From: an uncultured Butyricicoccus sp.
GTDB lineage: Bacteria; Bacillota; Clostridia; Oscillospirales; Butyricicoccaceae
Direction: 5' to 3'
Length of the DNA stretch: 64,000 nt
Assembly (NCBI RefSeq): GCF_944381005.1
Contig: NZ_CALWJM010000005.1
Coordinates: 1 to 64,000, forward strand
Shown piece after piece: positions 45,659 to 54,363 of the stretch. A program made the position numbers and the translations under genes. Positions within the stretch are counted from its first letter, which is position 1; the number at the start of each line of letters is the position of its first letter. Under the pieces are notes generated by a model. The model saw nothing but the letters and a program-made list of their open reading frames with translations, searched no databases and was not told the origin of the DNA.

Positions 45659-46111
45659 TTAAGCGTCACAGTCCATCGTCATTTGACGGTAAGGCAGGTC
45701 TTGGAAGCCGAGTGCGCGGTAAAGCGCAGCCGCACGGGGGTTTTCGTCGGTCACTTCCAGACGGAAGCGCGCGGCATGGGGATACTTTTGGTGTACAGCG
45801 GCAATCAGCTTGCGCCCAATGCCCATAGAGCGGCAATCCGCGTTCACCATCAGTTCTTCCAGCCAGACGCACAGTCCGCCCGCCTCATTCGACCAAGTTA
45901 GCCCAAGCAGACAATAGCCGACCGGTTTGCCGTCGTCGGTCTGTGCAATCAGACAGTCGGCATAGGGCGTGCCCTGTACAAGCTGGTCAAAGGTGCGTTC
46001 GGCGTGGTGCGGGGGGATGGCGTGGCAGACCGCAGGGGACTGATAGAACGTGCGCACGGCGTCGCAGAAAAAGGCGCGGTCATCAGCACGAATGGAACGG
46101 ATGAGCAACAA
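45659..46111 (-). CDS. GNAT-family N-acetyltransferase
   Basis: A 150-residue acetyltransferase. The acetyl-CoA loop is MVNADCRSMGIGRKLI (about residues 90-105, Q/RxxGxG/A type) and the end has ALYRALGF. The acceptor is unknown. The start is TTG: two adjacent TTG codons (46111 and 46108) lie five and eight bases after AGGAGG, and the second has the better spacing. It probably forms a unit with the small membrane protein downstream. Confidence 0.88.
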   Translation of the reverse strand: MLLIRSIRADDRAFFCDAVRTFYQSPAVCHAIPPHHAERTFDQLVQGTPYADCLIAQTDDGKPVGYCLLGLTWSNEAGGLCVWLEELMVNADCRSMGIGRKLIAAVHQKYPHAARFRLEVTDENPRAAALYRALGFQDLPYRQMTMDCDA

Positions 46112-46149
46112 AGATACCTCCTAGAACGATGAACTGTAATGTGAGCGAA

Positions 46150-47415
46150 TCAGAGCTGGGCAAGTGCTTGGTCGAGGTCGGCAATGATATCGTCAACGTG
46201 CTCCAGACCAACCGACAGACGTACCAGACCAGGCTCAATGCCAGCGGCAACCAACTGTTCGTCGGTAAGCTGGCGATGGGTTTCCGAAGCCGGATGCAGG
46301 ACACAGGTGCGGATATCGGCTACATGCACTTCGTTGGAAGCCAGCTTGAGCGAGTCCATAAACTTCATGGCAGTTTCACGACCGCCTTTGATGTCGATGG
46401 ACATAACGCCCGATGTGCCGAGCGGCAAATACTTGCAAGCGCGTGCGTGATGGGGGTCGGATTCCAGACCGGGGTAGCGCACATGCGCAATCTTGTCCGA
46501 GGCTTGCAGATGCTTGGCAATGGTCAGCGCGTTTTGGCAGTAGCGCTGCATACGCACGGGCAGCGTTTCCAAGCCAAGATTGAGCAGGAATGCCGAATGT
46601 GCAGCCGGATAGCAGCCGAAATCGCGCATGAGCTGCATACGCGCCTTGATGATGTAAGCGAGGTTGCCGAAGTCGCGGGTATATACCACGCCATGATAGC
46701 TTTCATCCGGCTCGGTGAAGTCGGGGAACTTGCCCGAAGCAGCCCAGTCGAACTTGCCGCTGTCTACAATGACACCGCCGCCCTGCACCGCATGACCGTC
46801 CATGTACTTGGTGGTCGAGTGGATGACGATATCTGCGCCGAACTCGATGGGGCGGCACAGGTAGGGGGTGGCAAAGGTGTTGTCGATGATGAGCGGCACG
46901 CCGTTTTTGTGTGCGATGTTTGCCCATTTTTCGATATCGAATACGGTCAAAGCCGGGTTTGCCAGCGTTTCACCAAAGACTGCTTTGGTGTTGGGCTTGA
47001 ACAGCTTTTGGATTTCTGCTTCATCGGCTTCAGCATCTGCCCAGATGCACTCAATGCCCAGCTTTTTGAGCGTCACGCCAAACAGGTTAATGGTGCCGCC
47101 GTAGATGGTGGAGGCGGCAATAAAGCTGTCACCAGCCGAGCACAGGTTCAAGATGGACAAGAGCGAAGCGGCCTGACCGGACGAGGTCAGCATAGCACCG
47201 GCACCGCCCTCCATAGCGGCAATTTTCTTTTCCACTGCGTCACAGGTGGGGTTTGCAAAACGGGAGTACATGTACTCGGTGGGCATGTCAAATAGACCAG
47301 CGATATGTGCGGTGGAATCAAAACGGTAGGTGGTAGACTGCACGATAGGCAGGGCACTGGGGCCACCATTCTCGGGCTTGTATCCTTCGTGCAGGCATTG
47401 GGTTTCGATTTTCAT
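46150..47415 (-). CDS. metY: O-acetylhomoserine sulfhydrylase (Cys/Met metabolism PLP enzyme)
   Basis: A 421-residue PLP-dependent enzyme that makes homocysteine from O-acetylhomoserine and sulfide. Key segments are EYMYSRFANPT (about 58), MLTSSGQAASL (about 85) and VIHSTTKYMDGH (about 202) with the PLP-binding Lys. The start is ATG 47415 (MKIETQCLHEGY), behind GGAGGGATTCTCGC; 23 codons of open frame upstream are not family-like. No SAM riboswitch is visible in the short leader. Related enzymes such as methionine gamma-lyase share this plan, so exact activity is likely but not certain. Confidence 0.92.
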   Translation of the reverse strand: MKIETQCLHEGYKPENGGPSALPIVQSTTYRFDSTAHIAGLFDMPTEYMYSRFANPTCDAVEKKIAAMEGGAGAMLTSSGQAASLLSILNLCSAGDSFIAASTIYGGTINLFGVTLKKLGIECIWADAEADEAEIQKLFKPNTKAVFGETLANPALTVFDIEKWANIAHKNGVPLIIDNTFATPYLCRPIEFGADIVIHSTTKYMDGHAVQGGGVIVDSGKFDWAASGKFPDFTEPDESYHGVVYTRDFGNLAYIIKARMQLMRDFGCYPAAHSAFLLNLGLETLPVRMQRYCQNALTIAKHLQASDKIAHVRYPGLESDPHHARACKYLPLGTSGVMSIDIKGGRETAMKFMDSLKLASNEVHVADIRTCVLHPASETHRQLTDEQLVAAGIEPGLVRLSVGLEHVDDIIADLDQALAQL

Positions 47416-47455
47416 GCGAGAATCCCTCCAAACGTAGAATCGTGAATCTGAATTT

Positions 47456-47484
47456 ATTGTATCATGCGTGCTAGGCGCGGTCAA
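47456..47484 (-). promoter_or_regulatory. Promoter of metY
   Basis: On the minus strand, TTGACC (47484-47479) and TACAAT (47461-47456), 17-base spacing. Confidence 0.8.
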
Positions 47485-47559
47485 GGAGATAGACAGGCAG
47501 GAAGCGGCCTGTTATAATAAAGAAAAACATGTTTACAAGGACAAAAGGAGAGATTGTCT

Positions 47560-47772
47560 ATGACCGATGAAAAAATTGAACGTATCAATGCGTTGGCGCG
47601 CAAGGCGCGTGCCGAGGGCCTGACCGAGGCCGAAAAAGAAGAACAGCGCAAACTGCGGGAAGAATATATTGCAGGCTTTCGCCGTAGTCTGAAAGCACAG
47701 CTTGACAATACCGTTGTGCTCAATCCGGACGGCACTTCTTACCGATTGCGCCAAAAGAGGGAAGGACATTGA
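47560..47772 (+). CDS. DUF896 (YnzC family) protein
   Basis: A 70-residue protein. The N-terminus EKIERINALARKARAEGLTEAEKEEQ and the end LDNTVVLNPDG are the DUF896 signature. It folds as a short helical hairpin. Bacillus YnzC belongs to the SOS-associated yneA operon region, but function is unclear. ATG 47560 lies behind AAAAGGAGAGATTGTCT. The stop abuts the CCA enzyme gene. Confidence 0.94.
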   Translation: MTDEKIERINALARKARAEGLTEAEKEEQRKLREEYIAGFRRSLKAQLDNTVVLNPDGTSYRLRQKREGH

Positions 47773-47774
47773 CG

Positions 47775-49106
47775 ATGCCGGTATTGCCGCCACCAGTGTG
47801 GCAAACCATTGAACGGCTGGAACAGGCTGGGTTTACCGCGTGGGTGGTGGGCGGCTGTGTGCGCGACAGCCTGCGCGGGCAAACGCCGCACGATTGGGAC
47901 TTGACGACCGATGCCCGACCCGAACAAATGCGCACGGTTTTTCCACAGGCAAAGCCGACCGGTTTGCAACACGGTACGGTCACAGTACCCGTGCAGGGCA
48001 TGGCGCTGGAAATCACCACGTTTCGCACCGAAGCGGCATACACCGACGGGCGGCACCCTGACCGCGTACAGTTTGTGCGGCGGGTGGAAGATGACCTCGC
48101 GCGGCGGGATTTTACGGTCAATGCGATGGCATATCACCCGATACGCGGACTGTGTGACCCGTTCGGCGGACAGAACGACTTAAAGCATGGCTTGTTGCGG
48201 GCGGTAGGCGACCCTGATGCCCGCTTTACCGAAGATGCGTTGCGCATTTTGCGCGGGGTGCGATTTGCGGCAAAGACCGGGTTTGTGATAGAGCAAAAAA
48301 CCGGTTATGCCATGCGGCGGCAGCTTGCCAGATTGGACGGCATTGCACCCGAACGGGTGCTGACCGAGCTAAACGGCTTGTTGACCGGGCGCTATGTCGG
48401 GCGGGCGCTGCGCAGCGAACGGCAGATTGTGGCAGCCGTATTGCCCGAATTGACCCCCATGTTTGGACTATGCCAGCATAACCCGCATCATTTGTACGAT
48501 GTATGGGAACACACCGTGCGCGCCGTCGAAGCCGTTCCCGATGATTTGATACTGCGCTGGGTCATGTTGCTGCACGACAGCGGCAAGCCGCACGCTTACA
48601 CCATCGACGCGCAAGGTGTCGGGCATTTCAAGGGGCATCCGCGCATCAGCCGCACGCTGGCTGAACAGGCGTTGACCCGCCTGCGCGCAAGCAACGCGCT
48701 GCGCGAAATGGTCTGTAAGCTGGTCGAGCTGCACGACTATCCGCTGGGACAGGAACAGAAAATCGTACACCGTCGGCTGTCTCGGCTGGGGGAGCGCTGT
48801 GTGCGACAACTGCTGGCAATCAAAAAAGCCGACTGCACCGGACAGAATACCTTTTCCATTCATCTGGCAGAGTTGCAGCAAACCGAACGGCTGGTCAATG
48901 CGCTGTGTGCGCAAAATGCTTGCCTGAGCGTGCGTGACTTGGCGATTGACGGCAACGACCTGTGCGCGATGGGATTTTCCGGCCCGGCAGTGGGGCAGAC
49001 GCTGCGCGGGCTGCTGGCAGCCGTGCTGGATGGTGCCGTAGACAATCAACCAGATGCCTTGCGCGCATGGGCTGCGCGCCAGAAGGAGGACAACCGACAT
49101 GAGTGA
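47775..49106 (+). CDS. cca: CCA-adding tRNA nucleotidyltransferase
   Basis: A 443-residue enzyme of the class II nucleotidyltransferase family. The head domain shows VVGGCVRDSLRG (about 22-33), HDWDLTTDA (about 38) with the catalytic Asp pair, and RRDFTVNAMAYH (about 113). An HD domain is present with LLHDSGKPHAY (about 258). It adds or repairs the 3'-CCA of tRNAs. ATG 47775 follows GGGAAGGACATTGACG; an overlapping TTG at 47769 is an alternative. It leads a unit with the HD protein and YjbQ. Confidence 0.93.
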   Translation: MPVLPPPVWQTIERLEQAGFTAWVVGGCVRDSLRGQTPHDWDLTTDARPEQMRTVFPQAKPTGLQHGTVTVPVQGMALEITTFRTEAAYTDGRHPDRVQFVRRVEDDLARRDFTVNAMAYHPIRGLCDPFGGQNDLKHGLLRAVGDPDARFTEDALRILRGVRFAAKTGFVIEQKTGYAMRRQLARLDGIAPERVLTELNGLLTGRYVGRALRSERQIVAAVLPELTPMFGLCQHNPHHLYDVWEHTVRAVEAVPDDLILRWVMLLHDSGKPHAYTIDAQGVGHFKGHPRISRTLAEQALTRLRASNALREMVCKLVELHDYPLGQEQKIVHRRLSRLGERCVRQLLAIKKADCTGQNTFSIHLAELQQTERLVNALCAQNACLSVRDLAIDGNDLCAMGFSGPAVGQTLRGLLAAVLDGAVDNQPDALRAWAARQKEDNRHE

Positions 49107-49671
49107 CAAAAAAGAACTGTTTTTGGAGCACTTCCGGGCGAATGTGACCCGACGCGGCGCAGATAAATTGCTGGAATGGCTGGAAACCACCGACTTTTTC
49201 ACCGCTCCGGCCTCGACGCGCTTTCATGCGGCATATGCTGGCGGCCTGCTGGAGCACAGCCTCAATGTGTATGATGTGCTGATGGAAAAGCACTATGACC
49301 CGGCACAGGATAATCTGGAAAGCTGCACCATCTGTGCGCTGCTGCATGACCTGTGCAAAGCCGGATTCTATGATGTGGAGTACCGCAACCGCAAAAATGA
49401 TGCAGGTACTTGGGAAAAAGTACCGGTCTATGTGGTCAATGACCGGTTCCCCTATGGGCACGGGGAAAAATCGGTTTTTCTCATCGAGCGGTTTATGAAG
49501 CTGAAGAATGAAGAGGCGGTCGCCATCCGCTGGCATATGGGTGGATTTGATGACAGTGCGCGTGCGGGTTCGTTCGCGATTGCAAACGCATACGAACGCT
49601 ATCCGCTGGCGGTCAAGCTGCATTTGTCCGACCTCGAAGCAACCTATCTGCGCGAATCGCGCAGCGAATAA
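49099..49671 (+). CDS. HD-domain hydrolase
   Basis: A 190-residue protein with AGGLLEHSLNVYDV (about residues 49-62) and CALLHDLCKAGFYD (about 77-90), the metal-binding His and His-Asp of the HD family. These segments resemble those of YhaM-type exoribonucleases, but there is no OB-fold domain. ATG 49099 follows AAGGAGGACAACCGAC and overlaps the cca stop by eight bases. Substrate unknown. Confidence 0.88.
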   Translation: MSDKKELFLEHFRANVTRRGADKLLEWLETTDFFTAPASTRFHAAYAGGLLEHSLNVYDVLMEKHYDPAQDNLESCTICALLHDLCKAGFYDVEYRNRKNDAGTWEKVPVYVVNDRFPYGHGEKSVFLIERFMKLKNEEAVAIRWHMGGFDDSARAGSFAIANAYERYPLAVKLHLSDLEATYLRESRSE

Positions 49672-49685
49672 AGGAGGAATCCGGC

Positions 49686-50087
49686 ATGAAAACCCAGACT
49701 TTTACGTTACACACCGACCGGCAGGGCTATTATAATATCACTGCCGCGGTCAAGAAGTGTGTCAGCGATGCGGGCGTGCAGTCGGGCTTGTGCGTGGTGT
49801 TCTGCCCGCACACAACCGCCGCCATCACCATCAACGAAAATACCGACCCCGATGTACAGCATGATTTGGTGCTGGGCATGGACAGTGCTTTCCCAGACCG
49901 GGCAGGGTTCCGGCATGATGAAGGCAATTCCAATGCGCACTTAAAGTGCATGAACGTGGGCGCAAGTGAAACGCTGCTGATTGAGGATGGACAGGTGCTG
50001 TTGGGCACTTGGCAGGGTGTGTATTTTGCCGAATTTGACGGCCCGCGCACGCGGCAGTATTTTGTCAAGGTGCTGTCGGACGACTGA
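49686..50087 (+). CDS. YjbQ/UPF0047 family protein
   Basis: A 133-residue protein. VVFCPHTTAAITINENTDPDV (about residues 38-58) and GTWQGVYFAEFDGPR (about 102-116) are the family signature, with His residues that probably bind metal. YjbQ proteins have thiamine-phosphate-synthase-like activity in vitro, but the natural role is debated. ATG 49686 lies behind AAGGAGGAATCCGGC. Confidence 0.92.
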   Translation: MKTQTFTLHTDRQGYYNITAAVKKCVSDAGVQSGLCVVFCPHTTAAITINENTDPDVQHDLVLGMDSAFPDRAGFRHDEGNSNAHLKCMNVGASETLLIEDGQVLLGTWQGVYFAEFDGPRTRQYFVKVLSDD

Positions 50088-50307
50088 GACAAAGCGGGCA
50101 CGGACGCAAAAAAAGCCGGTTTGTTCCGGGCAAAACGCCTAAAAAGCCGGTTATATTGTTGGAAAGCGGGGGAATGATTGGAAGTTTCCCCGCTTTTTTG
50201 GCGGATTTTGTCGCATGTGCCGTCCATTTCCATTGCAAAGAGTGGTATCCATTCCGTATGATGGATAAAGCCGAAAGGCAGTACATCTCTTTGGAGGAAG
50301 ATTACCC

Positions 50308-50982
50308 ATGAAAAAGAAGAAAATGTTTTGGGTGTCCACAGCCCTGCTGTGCACGACCCTGATGACCCCGGCAGCACAGGCTGCATCGGTTTCGCAGACC
50401 GCTTCGGTTCCCGCTCATTTTGATACCGCATGGGAACAACTGCTCGAACAGTTCGGCATCAAAAAGCCGACAGGCGGCACGGTGCAGAAACCGGATTCGG
50501 GCAACAATGGCACAACGTCCAAGCCTGAGCAGGGCGGTCAAGGCAGCACACCCGATTCGGGCAGCGGCTCGACCGGCAGCACGGGCGGCTCGACTGGCAA
50601 TACGGGCAGCGCGACGGCAGCACAGGAGGTTTTGCGCTTGGTCAATGCGGCGCGTGCCCAGAATGGTCTGTCGGCGCTGACGTTGGATGCGTCCATGAGC
50701 CGTGCGGCCAATGTGCGTGCATCCGAGCTGGCAAAGAGTTTTTCCCATACCAGACCCAACGGTACACGCGGTTTGACTGCGCTGGCAGAAGCTGGGGTAT
50801 CCTATCGCGCGGCGGGTGAGAACATTGCAGCCGGTCAGCAGACTGCACAGGCGGTCATGTCGGGGTGGATGAATTCGAGCGGGCACCGCGCAAACATTCT
50901 GTCCAGCAAGTATAGCCGGCTGGGCGTGGGTCAGGCCGTCATCAATGGGCGCACCTATTGGGTACAGTTCTTTGCCGATTAA
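50308..50982 (+). CDS. Secreted CAP-domain protein (YkwD type)
   Basis: A 224-residue extracellular protein. A signal peptide (about 1-26, ending AQA) and a Ser/Gly/Thr-rich linker (about 60-100) lead to a CAP domain with NGLSALTLDASMSRAANVRASEL (about 114-136), FSHTRPNG, GENIAAGQ and HRANILSS. Two His and Glu residues at the usual positions are kept. Bacillus YkwD and other CAP proteins occur on spores and cell surfaces; activity is unknown. ATG 50308 follows TTGGAGGAAGATTACCC. Confidence 0.92.
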   Translation: MKKKKMFWVSTALLCTTLMTPAAQAASVSQTASVPAHFDTAWEQLLEQFGIKKPTGGTVQKPDSGNNGTTSKPEQGGQGSTPDSGSGSTGSTGGSTGNTGSATAAQEVLRLVNAARAQNGLSALTLDASMSRAANVRASELAKSFSHTRPNGTRGLTALAEAGVSYRAAGENIAAGQQTAQAVMSGWMNSSGHRANILSSKYSRLGVGQAVINGRTYWVQFFAD

Positions 50983-51006
50983 GACATAATCAAGTATACG
51001 GTGAGA

Positions 51007-51040
51007 TAAAAAATCCCCCTGATAAGGGGGATTTTTTGTG
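51007..51040. terminator. Bidirectional terminator
   Basis: AAAAATCCCCC pairs with GGGGGATTTTT around TGATAA, followed by TTTTTG, between converging genes. Confidence 0.95.
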
Positions 51041-51041
51041 T

Positions 51042-51500
51042 TTATGACAGTTCATCGGGCAGCGTCGCCACTTCGTCTTTTATGGTTTTCAGGACAAAGT
51101 GGGTCTTGGTGGCCGACACACCCGGAATACTTTTGATGGTGCGGTGAATCTGTTCCAGACTGCTGGAAGAATCGGTTACGATTTTCAGCAGGAAATCAAA
51201 TTCACCGGTCAGGTAATGACATTCGGCAACATTGGGGTGCTGGCGAATCATTTCCACAAGGTCATCGTAATATTTGGGGTGTTCCAGACTGACTTCCATC
51301 AGGGCGGTCAAATCGTTGCCGACCTGTTTGGGGTCGATAAGGACGGTATATTGCCGAATGATGCCGTTTGCCTCCATGCGGCGAATACGTTCGATGACGG
51401 CGGACACCGACAGATTTACCTTTTGGCTGATATCGGACGCTTTGCAGCGGGCATTCTGTCGCAGACAGCGCAGGATATCTAAATTCATGCGGTCAATCAT
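51042..51500 (-). CDS. Lrp/AsnC-family transcriptional regulator
   Basis: A 152-residue regulator: helix-turn-helix (about 12-55, CKASDISQKVNLSVSAVIERIRRME) and a RAM ligand domain with VLIDPKQVGNDLTALMEV (about 55-72) and ECHYLTGEFDFLLKIV. Such proteins sense amino acids as octamers. It has no evident partner gene; the neighbour encodes a tRNA modification enzyme. ATG 51500 lies behind TTAGGAGCAACGATTTCACT. Confidence 0.92.
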   Translation of the reverse strand: MIDRMNLDILRCLRQNARCKASDISQKVNLSVSAVIERIRRMEANGIIRQYTVLIDPKQVGNDLTALMEVSLEHPKYYDDLVEMIRQHPNVAECHYLTGEFDFLLKIVTDSSSSLEQIHRTIKSIPGVSATKTHFVLKTIKDEVATLPDELS

Positions 51501-51553
51501 AGTGAAATCGTTGCTCCTAAATTAGACGTTCGGCAAAGCCGAGGGTGGGGAAA

Positions 51554-52498
51554 TCAGAAGAAGTCGGGCGGCAGGCACAAGTCGCCGGTGGGCACACGCG
51601 CCCATGAAAATTGAGCAATGAGAGCGTGCGCCGAAACCGGACGCGGACTGTCCAGCAGTCCGGCGGCATAGGCGAGTGCACCGGTCAATTCTTGTGGGGT
51701 GAAGCGCTGGCGCAGTACACCGAGGTCAAGCGCGGCACCGCGCTTGGACAGGCGTTGTCCGTGGGCGTCGTTCAGTAAAGGAATGTGGACAAAGTGCGGC
51801 GGTTCAAATCCGAGCAGACGGTGCAGCCAGATTTGTCGGGCGGTCGAGCCGAGCAGGTCGCGCCCGCGCACGACTTCAGTGACGCCTTCCAGTGCATCAT
51901 CCACGACGACCGCAAGCTGATAGGCAAACACACCATCCGAACGACGAATGATAAAATCACCACATTCGGTCGGCAGATGTTCGGTGCAGGCGCCTTGTAA
52001 ACCGTCCACAAACGAGATGGTCTGGTCGGGCACGCGCAGACGGGTCGCTGCGCCACGGGTACGGGATTTTTGGGCAATCTGTTCGGGGGTCAGCGTGCGG
52101 CAAGTGCCCGGATAGACCACCCGCCCGTCGGACAGATGGGGGGCAGAGGCGGCGTGCAGGGCTGCCCGCGAGCAAAAACAGGGGTAGAGCAAGCCTTGTG
52201 CGCCGAGCTGGTCGAAGTAGTGTTGATAGATGGCAGTGCGCTCGCTCTGATAATAGGAGCCGTCCGGCCCGCCGGATGACCCGCCCGCATCCCAATCCAG
52301 TCCCAGCCATGCGAGGTCGTCTTCAATCAGGTCGGCGTAGTGGCGGGGGCAGCGGTCGGGGTCTAAGTCCTCAATGCGCAGAATATAACTTCCGTTTTGA
52401 CTGCGTGCGGACAGCCAGGACAACAGGGCGCAAAGCACGTTGCCGAGGTGCATCCGGCCACTGGGAGAGGGCGCGAATCGCCCAACGATTTGTTTCAT
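51554..52498 (-). CDS. gluQ: Glutamyl-Q tRNA(Asp) synthetase (GluQ)
   Basis: A 314-residue truncated glutamyl-tRNA synthetase, without the anticodon-binding domain. GRFAPSPSGRMHLGNV (about 6-21) is the HIGH-type motif, LSKRGAALDL (about 237) is the KMSKS-type motif, and FCSRAALHA (about 112) is part of the zinc region. GluQ charges queuosine of tRNA(Asp) with glutamate. ATG 52498 follows AAAGGAGCTTTGGC; the upstream open frame is overlap with the next gene. Confidence 0.92.
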   Translation of the reverse strand: MKQIVGRFAPSPSGRMHLGNVLCALLSWLSARSQNGSYILRIEDLDPDRCPRHYADLIEDDLAWLGLDWDAGGSSGGPDGSYYQSERTAIYQHYFDQLGAQGLLYPCFCSRAALHAASAPHLSDGRVVYPGTCRTLTPEQIAQKSRTRGAATRLRVPDQTISFVDGLQGACTEHLPTECGDFIIRRSDGVFAYQLAVVVDDALEGVTEVVRGRDLLGSTARQIWLHRLLGFEPPHFVHIPLLNDAHGQRLSKRGAALDLGVLRQRFTPQELTGALAYAAGLLDSPRPVSAHALIAQFSWARVPTGDLCLPPDFF

Positions 52499-52605
52499 GC
52501 CAAAGCTCCTTTGCGGAAATTCTTTTTTTATTATAGCATAGGTGGGGCAATATGGTATCATGAAATTGACAAACCGTGCATACAAGAAAGAGAGGAAGAT
52601 ACAGC

Positions 52606-53340
52606 ATGACAAGAGAACAGACCGCAATCGAGCTGGAACGGGCGCAGGATACCGCGTATCAGGCATTCCAGCGCAAGTTGATACCGGGCGTTGACCATAT
52701 TTTGGGTGTGCGGATGCCCGTGCTTCGCACACTGGCGCGGCAGATTGTCAAAGGGGATTGGCGCGCATGGTTGGACGATAGTATCCCCGACCACTGGTAT
52801 GAGGAAACCATGCTGCGTGGCATTGTGACGGCGACTGCGCCGATGGAGTGGGAAGAACGGTGTATGCGCATAGATACGTTTGTGCCATTGATAGATAACT
52901 GGGCGGTGTGTGACAGCGTGTGTGGTTCCTTTTGTCTGCAAGACCGTCAGGCGTGGTGGCAATTTTTGCAGCCGTACTTGTCCAGCGAGCGGGAATTTTT
53001 TGCGCGATTTGGCGCGGTCATGCTGCTGCATCTGTTGGAGGGACAGGACGATTTACCGCGTACATTGTATGCACTTGTGCGTGTTCCAGCACCGGGGTAT
53101 GCGGCGCGCATGGGCGTTGCGTGGGCATTGTCCGAATGTGGGGTGCGTTATCCGAAGGAGACACTGTGTTTTTTGCGGGAGCAGGATAAACTGGACGCAT
53201 GGACATATATAAAGGCGCTGCAAAAGATGCTGGAGTCGCGGCGGTTGCCTGATGCGTGGCGTACCGCTGTGCGAGAGCAAAAACAGATAAAAAAGAGTGA
53301 GGGCAGCAAGGGGGAATCGCCGGAAGGATACACTTTTTGA
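52606..53340 (+). CDS. AlkD-like DNA alkylation repair protein
   Basis: A 244-residue protein made of HEAT-like helical repeats. IPGVDHILGVRMPVLRTLA (about 28-46) and FVPLIDNWAVCDSVCGSF (about 93-110) match the family, and the WxxD-type and DNW residues are those expected near the DNA. AlkD removes alkylated bases by excision. ATG 52606 follows AGAGGAAGATACAGC. It diverges from gluQ with a short shared intergenic region. Confidence 0.9.
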   Translation: MTREQTAIELERAQDTAYQAFQRKLIPGVDHILGVRMPVLRTLARQIVKGDWRAWLDDSIPDHWYEETMLRGIVTATAPMEWEERCMRIDTFVPLIDNWAVCDSVCGSFCLQDRQAWWQFLQPYLSSEREFFARFGAVMLLHLLEGQDDLPRTLYALVRVPAPGYAARMGVAWALSECGVRYPKETLCFLREQDKLDAWTYIKALQKMLESRRLPDAWRTAVREQKQIKKSEGSKGESPEGYTF

Positions 53341-53746
53341 CTTTCGTGAGAAAACAAGATAAAGCGTGTGTCCGCGAGGGAAAGACAATGTCCGCGCTTT
53401 TTGTGAAAAATAACCAAGTATAAAGCGAGGAAAAACAGGGAAACGGTGGATAGAAGTAAAGAAAAAGGTGGAAAAAGGATAAAATATACCAGATAAGGCA
53501 GTAATAAAGTTCGCGTGCAAATGAGAAAAATGCCGAAAGAACAGGCGACAAAAAACGCAATTTTTGTGCAAAAATTTCTCATAAATTGACGAAAATTTAC
53601 AATTTACGAGATTGATTTTTTGAAAATTAGTAAATTTATACAAATCAAAAATGCAAAAGAACAGATGAAAAGTGCAACTTAATCAAGCATCCCTTCTGCT
53701 ACAATAAGCTATGTAATGACAAACGGTTCACGCCAAAGCTTCCCGG

Positions 53747-53765
53747 AGTGAATCGCTCGTTCACT
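53747..53765. repeat. Inverted repeat in PTS leader
   Basis: AGTGAA and TTCACT flank TCGCTCG. It can pair with itself, or its arms can pair with the other TTCAC/GTGAA units, so alternative hairpins are possible. Confidence 0.6.
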
Positions 53766-53797
53766 ACCGTGAAAGAGAGGGGAAACCATCAAAATCC

Positions 53798-53820
53798 TGC
53801 GCAAAATCTATGATTGCGCA
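53798..53820. repeat. Inverted repeat just before the IIB gene
   Basis: TGCGCAA (53798-53804) and TTGCGCA (53814-53820) are perfect inverted arms around nine bases, 27 bases before the IIB start. Confidence 0.65.
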
Positions 53821-53847
53821 AAGTCCGCAAGAAAGGGGAAATTTTTT

Positions 53848-54324
53848 ATGCCAGATATTGTATTAACAAGAATTGATAACCGTTTGATTCACGGTCAGGT
53901 GGCAACACAATGGTGTGGCGTTGTTGGTGCCAATCTGCTGCTGGTTGCAAACGATAAGGTCGCAACGGATGAGTTCCGTCAGGGCCTGATGAACATGGCG
54001 GCTCCGGCTTATGCACAGACCCGCTTCTTCACCATCGAAAAGACCATCAACATCATTCACAAGGCTTCTGCAAGCCAGCACATCGCCATCATCTGCGAAA
54101 ATCCGCAGGATGTCCTCAAGCTGGTTGAGGGCGGTGTACCGATTAAGAAGGTCAACATTGGCAACATGCACATGGCAGAAGGGAAGCGCCAGGTGGCAAC
54201 GTCCGTTGCGGTAGATGATGCCGACGTTGCAGCGTTCAAGAAAATGCAGGATATGGGTGTAGAACTGGAAATCAAGCGTGTTCCGGATACACCGGCAGAA
54301 AGTATTGATAAGCTGTTCAAATAA
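53848..54324 (+). CDS. PTS mannose-class IIB (GalNAc/galactosamine type)
   Basis: A 158-residue cytoplasmic phosphotransferase. RIDNRLIHGQVATQW (about residues 8-22) includes the phospho-His at the usual position, and the length is standard. It takes phosphate from IIA and passes it to the sugar moving through IIC/IID. ATG 53848 follows AAAGGGGAAATTTTTT. The presence of AgaS, deacetylase and tagatose aldolase genes downstream suggests N-acetylgalactosamine or galactosamine as substrate rather than mannose. Confidence 0.93.
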   Translation: MPDIVLTRIDNRLIHGQVATQWCGVVGANLLLVANDKVATDEFRQGLMNMAAPAYAQTRFFTIEKTINIIHKASASQHIAIICENPQDVLKLVEGGVPIKKVNIGNMHMAEGKRQVATSVAVDDADVAAFKKMQDMGVELEIKRVPDTPAESIDKLFK

Positions 54325-54363
54325 TCCTTTATTTGAACCGGAATGACCTGGAAAGGAGTACAA

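Larger units (their letters stand above)
53341..53847. other. Intergenic and leader region of the PTS operon
   Basis: No gene is supported. From 53341 to about 53660 one strand is purine-rich and AT-rich. A weak -10 TACAAT lies at 53700-53705. Four TTCAC/GTGAA units (53727-53731, 53748-53752, 53760-53764, 53769-53773) and a TGCGCAA/TTGCGCA repeat with nine-base loop (53798-53820) follow before the first gene. Confidence 0.65.

Noticed and set aside
47416-47560. SAM or T-box riboswitch before metY
   Set aside because: The leader between promoter and start is only about 35 bases, too short for either.
53341-53847. Sigma-54 promoter for the PTS operon
   Set aside because: Mannose-class PTS operons often use sigma-54 with a LevR activator, but I found no TGGCAC-N5-TTGC element and no LevR gene.
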